DNA from: JAKAWQ01 sp963840545
Lineage (GTDB): Bacteria > Pseudomonadota > Alphaproteobacteria > Acetobacterales > Acetobacteraceae
NCBI GenBank assembly: GCA_963840545.1
Contig: CAWIZE010000001.1
Coordinates: 558,001-622,000 of the forward strand
DNA: 64,000 bases
Direction of reading: 5' to 3'
In this document: in pieces, positions 16,590 to 28,725 of the stretch
How the letters are laid out: each line of letters begins with the position of its first letter
How positions within the stretch are numbered: the stretch's first letter is position 1
The notes under the pieces: model-generated
Told to the model about the DNA's origin: nothing
Seen by the model: only the letters and a program-made list of their open reading frames with translations
The model's database searches: none
Translations under genes and position numbers: made by a program

Positions 16590-16828
16590 CAGGCCTCCGG
16601 GGGTGCGTCGGGCGGGAAAATCCTGGTGTGCTGGTCGACGAAGTCGTCCGCCGTCACCGCGGTCCCGGTGGCCTCGCGGATCCGCCGGAGCATGTCGGGC
16701 GGGGGGAAGCGCTCTCCGGTCGCGTAGCGATGGACGGTGCGGCAGGCGCCGCCGCCGCTGAGCCCGATCATGTCGGCGAGCTGCCGGTAGGTGAGGCGGT
16801 GGCGGCTGCGGAACTGTTCGAGCGTCAT
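16589..16828 (-). CDS. Cro-like HTH repressor
   Basis: 79 aa starting MTLEQFRSRHRLTYRQLADM; the HTH (LTYRQLADMIGLSGGGACRT followed by VHRYATGER) is XRE-type. It is divergent from the S24 repressor across a 95-base operator region, the classic lambda-type layout of cro and cI. The longer upstream frame would run through the operators, so ATG 16828 is preferred. It heads the minus-strand lytic operon. Confidence 0.75.
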   Translation of the reverse strand: MTLEQFRSRHRLTYRQLADMIGLSGGGACRTVHRYATGERFPPPDMLRRIREATGTAVTADDFVDQHTRIFPPDAPPEA

Positions 16829-16840
16829 TGGCCACGAGAT

Positions 16841-16922
16841 TATGGCCTTAATGGCCATTCTGTCAACTTTAGATTGACAAATTTCCCCTCGCAATCGCCC
16901 GCATTTTTGGCCATTATGGCTA
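16841..16922. promoter_or_regulatory. divergent operator/promoter region of the phage switch
   Basis: Repeated ATGGCC half-sites: a perfect palindrome AATGGCCATT at 16850-16859, a half-site TATGGCC at 16841-16847 and an imperfect palindrome TGGCCATTATGGCTA at 16908-16922. Between them is a perfect inverted repeat TGTCAA-7-TTGACA (16861-16879), whose TTGACA arms could double as -35 boxes on each strand. This is the AT-rich gap between cro-like and cI-like genes. The right palindrome touches the repressor start, suggesting autoregulation. Confidence 0.65.
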
Positions 16923-16923
16923 C

Positions 16924-17628
16924 ATGCTCCGCCCCGATTCGCCCCGCTCCCGCGTCGACGAGATCCGCATCGCGCGCGGCTTCAAGAACGCCGCCCTGGC
17001 CCGGCGCGCCGGGATCGAAAGCTCGACACTTCATAAGGTTGTCAGCGACAAGCGTGGCCTCAGCCATCGCATCGCCGAGCGCCTCGCCCCGATCCTCGAG
17101 GTCCCCGTCAAGGAGCTCCACGCCAAGGTCGGGGAGCCCATTCCTCCGCCCATTTCGATGGCCGCGGACGACCGTGCGCGCGTCCACCCTGCCCCGTCAG
17201 AGGCGGACCAATCCGCCGCGGACGTGCCGGTCTACGGCACTGCCCAGGCCGGCTCGGAGGGGTCGTTCCATCTCAACATGCTCGGCGGCGCGATGTACTG
17301 GGCGCGCCGCCCGCCCGGCCTCGCCGGTGTCGAGGGCGTCTTCGCGATCCGCGTCGAGGGCGATTCGATGGTGCCCTGGCGGCAGCCGGGCGAGCTGGTC
17401 TTCATCGACCACAACCGGCCTGCCGTGCCCGGCTGCCACGTCATCGCCGAGATCTGGTCGCCCGAGCCCGGTCAGCCGCCGCGGGCCTTCCTCAAGCGCC
17501 TGCTCCGCCGCACCGGCACGCGGGTCGAGCTCGAGCAATACAATCCCGCGGCGATCATCGAGTTCGATGCCGAGCGCGTCGGCCGCCTCCACCGCGTGAT
17601 CGAGTGGCCCGAGGTCCTCGGCCTCTAG
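16924..17628 (+). CDS. CI/LexA-type phage repressor with S24 peptidase domain
   Basis: 234 aa. The N-terminal HTH (RIARGFKNAALARRAGIESS followed by TLHKVVSDKRGLS) binds operators. The C-terminal S24 domain has FAIRVEGDSMVPW with the catalytic Ser of the GDSM motif and a lysine region near RAFLKRLLRR. Autocleavage after RecA activation would induce the prophage. The cleavage linker VPVYGTAQAGSEG lacks the LexA Ala-Gly site in a clear form, though AQAG at about residue 108 is a candidate. It is the only plus-strand phage gene, and the IS630 remnant begins right after its stop. Confidence 0.85.
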   Translation: MLRPDSPRSRVDEIRIARGFKNAALARRAGIESSTLHKVVSDKRGLSHRIAERLAPILEVPVKELHAKVGEPIPPPISMAADDRARVHPAPSEADQSAADVPVYGTAQAGSEGSFHLNMLGGAMYWARRPPGLAGVEGVFAIRVEGDSMVPWRQPGELVFIDHNRPAVPGCHVIAEIWSPEPGQPPRAFLKRLLRRTGTRVELEQYNPAAIIEFDAERVGRLHRVIEWPEVLGL

Positions 17629-17639
17629 CCCGAACCTTT

Positions 17640-18600
17640 CATTTGCGACTCCGTCAAGCCGCTGAACCGATTCGATAAAGTCGGCGGTGGTGGCGAACTG
17701 CCAATTGGCCTTGGTGTGGTTCTTGTTGCCGCTGCCTTCCCAGGCGGCGACTTGCTCGATCAAGCTCTGCTTGTCAGGGATACGCCGATCGAGGCACTGC
17801 GACGACAACACGCCGAGTTCGGATTGAGCCACATCCAGCCAACCGCCGTGTTTCGGTGTGTAATTTCCGCTCGGATCGCTCGACGAGGCGGCGCCCCTCG
17901 GCGGCGGGGAAGGCTTCGTCGAGCGAAGCCGGCCTGTGGGTGTTGAGATTGTCCTGCACCAGCACGATCTGCTTGGCCTCGGGAAAGTGTGCGTCGGACA
18001 ATTCCTTGAGGACCTGGGTAGCAATCGACGCCGGCTTGACGCTTCGTCACCTTGACCTGACGCCAGCCTTCCACCGGCGCGAAGACCATGAGCAGGTTGG
18101 CGGTGCCATTGCGTTGATCCTCGTAGTCAAAGCGTGCGGCCCGCCCCGGCTTCGCCGCGATCGGCCCGCGCGTCTCGGCGATGAGTTGCTTCGATGTCTC
18201 GTCCACGTACACCACGGGGCGGGCTGGATCGTGCGGCCCCCGATACACCTCCAGCGCATCTTCCATGCCGGCTACGAAGGCCGCGTTGGCGTCCGGCGGG
18301 ATGACCCACTGCTGCTGCAGGTGGGGCTTGAGAGTATTCTTTTCAGCGTCCGCCCGATCGTGCGATCGCTGGCGCGGTCGACAATGTTCAGCTCCACGAC
18401 CGCCGTTTCCAGCAGTTTCAACGTCCACCGTGCGCGCCCTTTGGGCGGTTCGGAACAGGCAACGGCGATCAGCTTGGCCTCGGCTGCGCCATCGCAGACG
18501 CGCTTTCTGGCCGACGCTGGTATCCAGCGCCGCGGCGATCTGGCTGTCACTCCATCCCTCGCCAGCCTCGGAGGCATCAGCCTCGCGGCAGGATGGTCGG
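17640..18600 (-). pseudogene. IS630-family transposase remnant
   Basis: Pieces of one transposase are spread over three frames. They read in order: GWSDSQIAAALDTSV (N-terminal HTH); AKLIAVACSEPPKGRARW; then IVDRASDRTIGRTLK; QQQWVIPPDANAAFVAG; VVYVDETSKQL with the first Asp; VQDNLNTHRPASL with the second Asp; and YTPKHGGWLDVAQSELGVL with the Glu of the DDE triad. There are frameshifts near 18310-18340, 18045 and 17865-17890, and the N-terminus is lost. The element cannot make an active enzyme. It abuts the CI repressor stop on one side and the CRP/FNR gene on the other; inverted repeat ends were not identified. Confidence 0.8.
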
Positions 18601-18772
18601 GTGCGACTTGCGGTTCGGCATGGACTCAATGTGCATGGCACAGAGAATCACCGACGAATCAACTCTTCAGGGTAATAGCTCCGACCCATGCATGAGTACG
18701 CCAAAACGCCCAAGTCAGCCAATGCCGATTCTTCGTCAATGCCTTAACAGTTCGAACAGTGAGAAGTTCGGC

Positions 18773-19486
18773 CTAATGCACCGACTCGCAGCCCGCCACG
18801 CCGAGCGCGCGGCGATCGAGAATGACGATCTTCGACCGCTCGACCGCGATCACCCCCGCCGCCCGCAGCTGCGTGAGCCCGCGGCACACCGTCTCGATGG
18901 TCAGGCCCAGGTAATCCGCCATGTCGGCGCGGCTCATCGGCAGCCCGATCATCGCCCCGCTTTCGCTCCGGATCCGCTCCGCCATCTCGAGCAGGAAGCT
19001 CGCGATCCGCTCGCAGGCGGTCTTCCGCCCGAGCTGCACCAGCCGCTCCCGCCCGGCGCGGATCTGGCCCGCGCCGAGCGCCCTGAGCCGGCGGGCGAAA
19101 TCGCGGTCCCGGTCGGCCAGTGCCTCGAGCGCGCTCCGCGGATAGCGCAGCAGCGTCACCGGCGTCACCGCCTCGACCCCGAAATCATGCTCGTCGAGCG
19201 CCTCCCAGCCGAAGAGGTCGCCGGCGAGCAGGAACTCGCCCACCTGGCGCCGTCCGTCCTCCATCAGCTTGACCGTGCGCGCGCAGCCGCCCACCAGCAG
19301 GTAGCAATATCCGGCCGGATCGCCCTGCGCCACGATCTCCTCATCCCGGTCCATCCTCATCGTCACGGCCGGCGCCGTGAGCAGCTCCAGCACGCTTGTC
19401 CCCGCGGGGGCCCGCGCCGGCCCGGCCGGGATCTGGGGCGGCACGGGCCTTGACCGGGTGGCGATCGGTGCGAGTGTGGCGAACAT
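18773..19486 (-). CDS. CRP/FNR-family regulator, FixK-like
   Basis: 237 aa from ATG 19486. An N-terminal cyclic-nucleotide-binding-like barrel (IVAQGDPAGYCYLLVGGCAR, EFLLAGDLFGWEAL) is followed by a long dimer helix and the HTH SRADMADYLGLTIETVCRGL. The E-x-x-x-R of the recognition helix matches FNR/FixK, which bind TTGAT-N4-ATCAA. The N-terminal cysteine cluster of true FNR is missing, so it should not sense oxygen directly and fits FixK/DNR-type control. The gene is divergent from a FixJ-type regulator 136 bases away, the usual fixK-fixJ partnership for microaerobic control. Confidence 0.8.
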   Translation of the reverse strand: MFATLAPIATRSRPVPPQIPAGPARAPAGTSVLELLTAPAVTMRMDRDEEIVAQGDPAGYCYLLVGGCARTVKLMEDGRRQVGEFLLAGDLFGWEALDEHDFGVEAVTPVTLLRYPRSALEALADRDRDFARRLRALGAGQIRAGRERLVQLGRKTACERIASFLLEMAERIRSESGAMIGLPMSRADMADYLGLTIETVCRGLTQLRAAGVIAVERSKIVILDRRALGVAGCESVH

Positions 19487-19621
19487 CTTGTCCTCCGCTC
19501 GAGCAGCGCGTTGCGATGGACCAAGCTCTAGCGAGCCGTGCGGGGGGGCCGGAATTCGGTTTGCTTCGTACGGAGTTCTGCGTATGGGCCTGGCGAGCGA
19601 GGCCCTGCCTTCAGGGGCTTG

Positions 19622-20227
19622 ATGATGGCGGCGCGAATGATCCATGTCGTGGACGATGACGCGGCGATCCGCGACTCGCTCCGCATGCTCCTCGAATCCT
19701 CCGGACTCGCCGTCTGCACCTATCCGAGCGCCCCCCTCTTCCTCGAGGCGGTCGGCGGCATCCTCGGCTGCGTGCTGACCGATGTTCGGATGCCGGGGAT
19801 GGACGGGCTCGAGCTGCAGCGGCGCCTCAACGAGCGCGGGCTCCGCCTGCCCGTCATCGTCATGACCGGCCAGGGCGACATCCCCGTCGCGGTCCGCGCG
19901 ATGAAGGCCGGGGCGGTGGATTTCCTCGAAAAGCCCTTCTCCGACGAGGCCCTGCTCGGCGCCGTCCAGCGGGCGCTCGCCGAGGGCGAGCGGCGCGAAG
20001 CGCTCGAGCGCCAGGCCGATGAGGCGCAGCGCCGGCTCGCCGCCCTCACCGCGCGCGAGCGCGAGGTGCTCGACCTCCTCGTCGGCGGCCTCTCCACCAA
20101 GGCCATCGCCAAGACCTTAGGCGCCAGCCCGCGCACCATCGAGGTGCATCGCGCGCGGGTCTTCGAGAAGCTCCAGGCACACAGCCTGCCCGAGCTGGTC
20201 CGGCTGACCCTGGCCGCCGCCTCCTGA
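19622..20227 (+). CDS. FixJ-type two-component response regulator
   Basis: 201 aa. Receiver domain: acidic pocket VVDDDAAIRD, phosphorylation Asp in CVLTDVRMPGMDG, switch Thr in VIVMTGQGD and Lys in FLEKPF. Then a LuxR-type HTH, LTAREREVLDLLVGGLSTK and IAKTLGASPRTIEVHRARV. This is the FixJ/NarL layout with the FixJ-like VIVMTGQGDI segment. Start at the ATG pair 19622/19625, behind AGGGG. No sensor kinase (FixL) is beside it in the window. It probably controls the divergent fixK-like gene. Confidence 0.8.
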   Translation: MMAARMIHVVDDDAAIRDSLRMLLESSGLAVCTYPSAPLFLEAVGGILGCVLTDVRMPGMDGLELQRRLNERGLRLPVIVMTGQGDIPVAVRAMKAGAVDFLEKPFSDEALLGAVQRALAEGERREALERQADEAQRRLAALTAREREVLDLLVGGLSTKAIAKTLGASPRTIEVHRARVFEKLQAHSLPELVRLTLAAAS

Positions 20228-20289
20228 TCCCCGAGCCAGCAGGCGACAGGCAGGCCGCCGCAGACCGCGCCGAGCCCCCGCGAGCGCAT

Positions 20290-20718
20290 CGGCGCCGGCG
20301 CCAGTTGGGATGCCTCGCGGCCGTCCCGGGCAGGGTCGGCTCCTCGGCGAGCGCCGGCGCGTCCTCGAGCGGCAGCAGCGCGAGCCGGGACGAGCTCAGG
20401 CCGAGGAAGCCTGCTGTGGCGGAGGCCGCGGCGCATCCGCCAGCCGATGTCGCGCTCCTGCCACCACCCGGCGACCGTCGGCAGATCGTGGGTAGGTCAT
20501 CGTCGCCGCCATCTCCGGCCAGGATTCGGGCGGGCGGAAGCCGCCCGCCGTGCGCTCGAACCAGAGCGCGCGGAGCCCCGCGAGGCCGACGACGACGAGA
20601 CGGTCGGAGACCCCGGGCGGCACCGCGCCGAGATCCTCGGCGAGGATCACCCCGCGGTGGCGAAGGCCTTCGCACGCGAGCAGGTGCATCAGGTCCCGGC
20701 GGGGATGGTCGAAGGTGG
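20290..20718 (-). pseudogene. malQ: malQ fragment (4-alpha-glucanotransferase, C-terminal part)
   Basis: Only the C-terminal part of amylomaltase survives: GVILAEDLGAVPPGVSD, LRALWFERTAGGFRPPESW, then after one extra base THDLPTVAGWWQERDIGW, then in a third frame SRLALLPLEDAPALAEEP and HPNWRRR. It is joined in frame to the treZ fragment before it, so a deletion fused the two genes and later frameshifts broke the product. The intact enzyme transfers maltooligosaccharides during glycogen recycling. Confidence 0.75.
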
Positions 20719-21343
20719 CGCGCAGGGCAAGGAGCCGGGCGTGGCAGGCAAGCCATGCCGCCTGCTCCGCCGTCCGCTCCGCGGGCAGGGTCGGGAGCGA
20801 GCAGAGGAAGTTCGTGGGATCGTTGGGATGGCGACATTGTGCCCGCGCGGCCGGATCCGCGAAGGCGGCAAAACGGGAAAATTCGCGCCGCCTGCCCTGG
20901 CGCACCACGGCGGCGAGTTTCTCCCCGCGATCGGTAAGGAAGAGGAACGGGCAGGTCCCGCCCCACTCCTCGCCCATGAAGAGCAGCGGGATCTGCGGCT
21001 CGAGCAGCAGCAGGAGCACCCGCAGCGCGTGGTGCGCATCGTCCGACCATTGCGCGTCGAAGCCCGGCTGCTCGGGCCCGGCGCGGAGCAGGTCCGAATG
21101 GTTCTCGTCGTTCTCGCGGACCAGATGGACGTGCCGATCGGGCGCGACGGCGCCGCGCAGGGACGACGCGAGCTCGCGGAGAAAATCGCGGTCACCGATC
21201 GCGTGCGCGGCGTGGAAGCGCAGCCCGTCGAAACGGTGTTCGAGCAGCCAGAGGAGCGCGTTGTCGATGAAGAAGGCGCGTACCTCCTGCCGACGGAAAT
21301 CGATCGCCGCGCCCCAGGGCATGGCAATGTCCGCGCGGAAGAA
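20719..21343 (-). pseudogene. treZ: treZ fragment (maltooligosyltrehalose trehalohydrolase)
   Basis: The fragment covers the middle and C-terminal part of TreZ: MPWGAAIDFRRQEVRAFFID, NALLWLLEHRFDGLRFHAAH, HLVRENDENHSDLLR, DDAHHALRVLL, LLFMGEEWGGTCPFLF. In an intact enzyme the nucleophile follows the DGLRLDA motif; here that reads DGLRFHA, so the key Asp is replaced by His. No start codon or N-terminal domain remains. TreZ releases trehalose from glucan ends after TreY. Confidence 0.75.
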
Positions 21344-21357
21344 GGCGCCGGCCTGCG

Positions 21358-21552
21358 GGCGCGCGCCGCAAGCAGCACGAGAAGATGGGCGATCGGGTCG
21401 TCGCAGGCTGCCTCGGTGAGCGCCGCCCCGGCCTCGTCGAACCAGGCGATGTCCGCGACACCGGGTAGGATTCCCGCGCTGCCGTGCAGGCAATGCGCAC
21501 TCCGGAGCGTCGGGTGCGCGCGGCGCAGCGCGGCAAGGCCTGGCCTCAGGAT
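21358..21552 (-). pseudogene. glgX: glgX C-terminal fragment (glycogen debranching enzyme)
   Basis: One frame reads LAALRRAHPTLRSAHCLHG, GVADIAWFDEAGAALTEAAC and DDPIAHLLVLLAARA, the end of a GlgX/TreX-type debranching enzyme. It is separated from the N-terminal scrap at 21811-21880 by a transposase fragment. Catalytic regions are absent. Confidence 0.6.
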
Positions 21553-21684
21553 ACCGTTCGAGCCCAGAACACCGCTCGAGGGTGCCAATTTCACCGACGA
21601 GGACGAACCCTTGAGCGAGCCGGGGCGGCCCTCTCCCGGCAACCGATGCGCAACCTTAGGACCTGTTGATCAACAACTCGGTCG

Positions 21685-21810
21685 TTATGTTGGCTTTGCT
21701 GTGATTGTATAGTTCCACTCGCCATGGAAGTCGTGGGCTGTGAGATTGATTGTGGCCGTCTCGTCGTCTGTGACCTTGATGCCCGCAGGATAGCTTGCGT
21801 GACAATAGAG
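21685..21810 (-). mobile_element. ISAzo13-family transposase C-terminal fragment
   Basis: The frame ends HASYPAGIKVTDDETATINL then TAHDFHGEWNYTI and stop at 21685. This matches the conserved end of ISAzo13-type (Rhodopirellula-type) DDE transposases, (Y-P-x-GIKV-x-D...FHGEWNYTI). Only about 41 residues remain. It interrupts the glgX relic, so insertion of the element probably broke glgX, and most of the element has since been deleted. Confidence 0.65.
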
Positions 21811-21880
21811 CTGGCCGAGAAGAGGGCGAAGTTGACGCTGGGCCCGCCCGCGACGACGGCGCGCGTCACGCCGGGCCATG
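21811..21880 (-). pseudogene. glgX: glgX N-terminal fragment
   Basis: About 22 codons remain, ending PSVNFALFSA, which matches the GVNFALFSA strand near the N-terminus of glycogen debranching enzymes. The transposase scrap starts at its broken end. It is in frame with the glgB scrap upstream by chance or through a deletion. Confidence 0.5.
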
Positions 21881-22000
21881 CGGTCGATTCCTCCGCCATC
21901 AGCAGCGCGCTGCCGATCAGGACGCCGCGCACCTCCTTGCGCCCGAGATTGTAGGTGAGCATGTTCCAATCCCGGTGCAGGCCCTCACGCGGATCGCCGG
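21881..22000 (-). pseudogene. glgB: glgB fragment (glycogen branching enzyme)
   Basis: I read GDPREGLHRDWNMLTYNLGR then KEVRGVLIGSAL, the GlgB segment just ahead of its catalytic Asp (usual form DPR-x-G-x-H-x-DW...NYGR-x-EVR). Only about 40 residues are left, with no start and no active-site region. It lies 38 bases downstream of the treS-maltokinase stop, the place where an intact glgB would be expected in a glgE-treS-glgB operon. Confidence 0.7.
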
Positions 22001-22037
22001 GGGGGCACGATCCTCGGGGTGATCGAACGGCCTCGCC

Positions 22038-25429
<3,392 letters not shown>

Positions 25430-25433
<4 letters not shown>

Positions 25434-28400
25434 GGCGCGCTCTCCGCGGGCAGCGTCGGCGGGCGATCGAGCCGCCAGACGGCGAACGGCAGATCCGCGG
25501 GATCGAGCCGGATGCGCTGGCGCTTGCCGTGCCAGGTGAACCAACCTCCGCGCATCAGCTCCTCGGCGCCGATCGCGGCGTCGTCGGGCAGGCCGAAGCG
25601 CCAGAGCGGGATCTCGATCTCCGCCTCGATCGGGCGGCGCGGATCGAGGTTGACGGCGACCAGCAGCGTGTTGCGCCGGTCGCGCGACGTTTTCGCGTAG
25701 CAGAGGATGCTCTCGTCGGCGGCGTTCAGGAACTCGAGGCCGCGATTTCCATGCAGGGCCGGATTGGCGCGGCGGATCTGGTTGAGCCGCGTGATCTCTG
25801 CCGTGATATTGCCGGGGCGGTCCCAGTCCCAGGCGCGGATCTGGTATTTCTCGGAGTCGAGATACTCCTCGCGCGCCGGCAGCGCCCGTGCCTCGCAGAG
25901 CTCGAAGCCGTTATAGACGCCCCAGAGGCCGGAGAGCGTGGCGGCGAGCGCGGCGCGGATGAGGAAGGCGGGCCGCCCGCCCTGCTGGAGGAAGAAGGGG
26001 TTGATGTCCGGCGTGTTGACGAAAAGATGCGGGCGGAAGAAATCGGCGAGCGGGGAGCTGGCGAGCTCGGTGAAGTAGGCGGTGAGCTCGTGCTTCGTGT
26101 TGCGCCAGGTGAAGTAGGTGTAGGACTGGGAGAAGCCGATCTTGGCCAGGCGGTGCATCATCGCGGGGCGCGTGAAGGCCTCGGCGAGGAAGATGACGTC
26201 GGGCTCGCCGGCGCGGATATCCTCGATCAGCCACTCCCAGAAAGGCAGCGGCTTGGTGTGGGGATTGTCGACCCGGAAGATGCGCACGCCCGCCGCGAGC
26301 CAGAAGCGCACGACGTCGCGGAGCGCATTCCAGAGCGCGGGCACCGCGCCCGGCGCATGGAACGCGACATTGACGATGTCCTCGTAGCGCTTCGGCGGAT
26401 TTTCCGCGTGGCGGAGCGAGCCGTCGGGGCGCCATTCGAACCAGTCGGGGTGCGCGCTCACCCACGGGTGGTCGGGCGCGCACTGGACCGCGAAATCGAG
26501 CGCGATCTCGATCCCCCAGCCGGCGGCGGCCTCGCGCAGGCGCTGGAAATCCGCGAGCGTGCCGAGCGCGGGATGGATCGCGTCGTGCCCGCCCTCCGCT
26601 GCGCCGATGGCGTAGGGGCTGCCGGGATCGTCCGGTCCGGCGGCGAGCGCGTTGTTGGCTCCCTTGCGGTTGACCCGGCCGATCGGATGGATCGGCGGGA
26701 AATAGAGCACGTCGAAGCCCATCGCACGGATGGCGGGCAGCCGGGTGATGACGTCGGCGAAGGTGCCGTGGCGCGCGGGATCGCCGCTCTGGCTGCGGGG
26801 AAAGAGCTCGTACCAGCTGGCGAACCCGGCGGCCGGCCGTTCCGCCTCGAGCGGTAGGGGAGGCTCGCGGCGGACGAGGAAATTCCGGGCCGCGCCCTCG
26901 CGCATCAACGCGGCGGTCTCGGGCGCGGTGACGAGCGCGAGCCGCTCCTCGGGGCCGGCCTGCTCCAGCCTGCCCACAAGCGCGCGGAGCGAAGCTCGCT
27001 GCGTGGCCCCGGCCTCGGTTGTTTCGGCGGCGGCGCGGACGAGGCCGACGGCTTCCTCGAGCTCGCGCGCGATCCCGATCGAAGCGGCCCGCCTCTTGGC
27101 GATCTCGTCGACGAGGCTGGCGAAGCGGTCGATCCAGGCCTCGATCGTGAAGAGGTAGCGGCCGAGGCGGGCGAGCGGGAAGGAGGCTTCGTAGCGGTCG
27201 TTGCCGAGCGGTTCCATCGCCGTCCGCTCCCACGCGGCAACGTCCGCGGGCCGCCACAGCAGATCGGCCGCGAGCCTCTCGTGCCCATCGCCGATGAGGT
27301 TTGCGGCGACGGTGACCGTATCGCCCACGATCCGCCGGGCCGGGAACTGTCCTTCCTCGACTGCTGGGCGCACCGCCTCGATCGCGATGCGCGGCCCGGC
27401 GGCCACTCGCTCGGCTGCGCGCCCGGACAGGCGGCGGATGGCGCGGGTCGGGACGAAGCGCAGCACCCGCCCCTCCCCAGGCCCGAGCCGAAGGGACTGA
27501 CCGGGGCCGATCGGGTCGCCCTCCCCGTCCGGGGCGCCGCCCACGGCGTCTGCGGGAGCGAGGACGCCGCCGGCCCCACCGATCGCGGGCAGCACCGCTT
27601 CGGCCGGGAGCGTGGCCGGGTGGTCGAGGTCCGGATTGAGCGCGAGCACGAGGCCCGGATCCTGCCGGCTGCCCCGCGCGAGCACCGCGATCTCGGCGCC
27701 GGGCGGGGAGACCAAGCGAGCCGGCGGGCCGGCGAAGAGCGCGGGTTGCGCGCGCCGGCGGGCATTGAGCCGCGCGGTCTCGGGGGCGAGATCGGCGGCC
27801 TCGAAGCCGATCCGCATCATCCAAAGGGGGGCGTAGTGGGCGGCCAAGAGGAGCGCACGGCGCCGTTCGCTGGGATCTGCGGCGGGCGGGCCGCGGGGTG
27901 GCTCGGGCATCGCGATGACCGCGCCGAGTGCTGCGACGGCTGCCGCATCCTCGTCGATCCAGCCGGCACGGAAATCCCACCAGCAGGACGAGCTGGCGGC
28001 GGCATCGAAGCCGCAGGGGACGAGGCCGGCGAGCGCCTCGCGGGTTGCGCCGTGAGTGAAGGCGAGGAAGAGCGTGCCCGGATGGCGGCCGCGCACCGCC
28101 GCGATCGTCCGCGTCCAGGTCTCGGGCGGGAGATGGTGCGCGGCCTCGCAGAGGAAGCCGGCGGCCCCGGCTTCGCACCAGGCTCCGATGTCCGAACCTG
28201 CGCGCTCGGGGGGCAGATCGAGGATCACGCCGAGCCCCTCGGATGCGGCGCGCGCGGCGATCGGGGCGAAGTCGGCCGGCGGGTCGGCACCCAGGACGAC
28301 GGCATCGAGCGCGACGGCATCGAGCACGACGGCATCGAAGCCGAGCTCGCGGGCGCGCGCAAGATCCGCGTCCCACGCGCCCGCGGGTGGGGCAAGACGG

Positions 28401-28462
28401 CAGAGGGCGGCGGTGCCGCCCCTGAGGGAGAAGGTTCGGGAGAAGGGCGTGGTTTCCTGCAT
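25430..28462 (-). CDS. glgE: GlgE maltosyltransferase with extra N-terminal domain
   Basis: 1010 aa from ATG 28462; typical GlgE is about 660-700. The C-terminal ~670 residues contain the GlgE N/S domain (RIAIEAVRPAVEEGQFPARR), the GH13 barrel with SWYELFPRSQSGD, nucleophile Asp in RIFRVDNPHTKP, acid Glu in VIFLAEAFTRP and Asp in FVNTPDINPFF. It extends alpha-1,4-glucan by maltose units from maltose-1-phosphate. The first ~330 residues form another, degenerate barrel-like domain (DLARARELGFDAVVLDAVAL, GVILDLPPERAGSDI) without visible catalytic acids. First gene of the operon; glgB downstream is broken. A 75-residue upstream extension of the frame was not used. Confidence 0.9.
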
Positions 28463-28521
28463 CGCCCGCTGCGTCAGCTTCGCGTCGGCGTCGCGGCGGC
28501 TTCCCGCGAGGCGGCGTATAT

Positions 28522-28537
28522 GTTGCTTCCAAGCAAC
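28522..28537. promoter_or_regulatory. perfect palindrome upstream of glgE
   Basis: GTTGCTT-CC-AAGCAAC, 7-base arms around CC, lies 60 bases upstream of the glgE start in the shared glgE/prmC gap. The TTGC...GCAA core resembles operators of LacI-family sugar regulators. No regulator gene is nearby, so the link is inference. Confidence 0.4.
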
Positions 28538-28725
28538 GACATGGGCTCGATCCCCTTCAATCCGCTTACGATCGCTTGTGCTCGTGGAAATGATCCATCG
28601 CCGCCGCGAAAACCTGCGGTCGGTGATTCCGTATGAGCCGTCATCGTGTTTACATTGTGATGGCAATGCGTCATTGTGCAGCATGATGTTCTCCTATCGC
28701 ATCGACATCGCGTCGGCGCCTTGGC

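Noticed and set aside
18773..19486. Oxygen-sensing FNR
   Set aside because: No N-terminal cysteine cluster; kept only as FixK-like.
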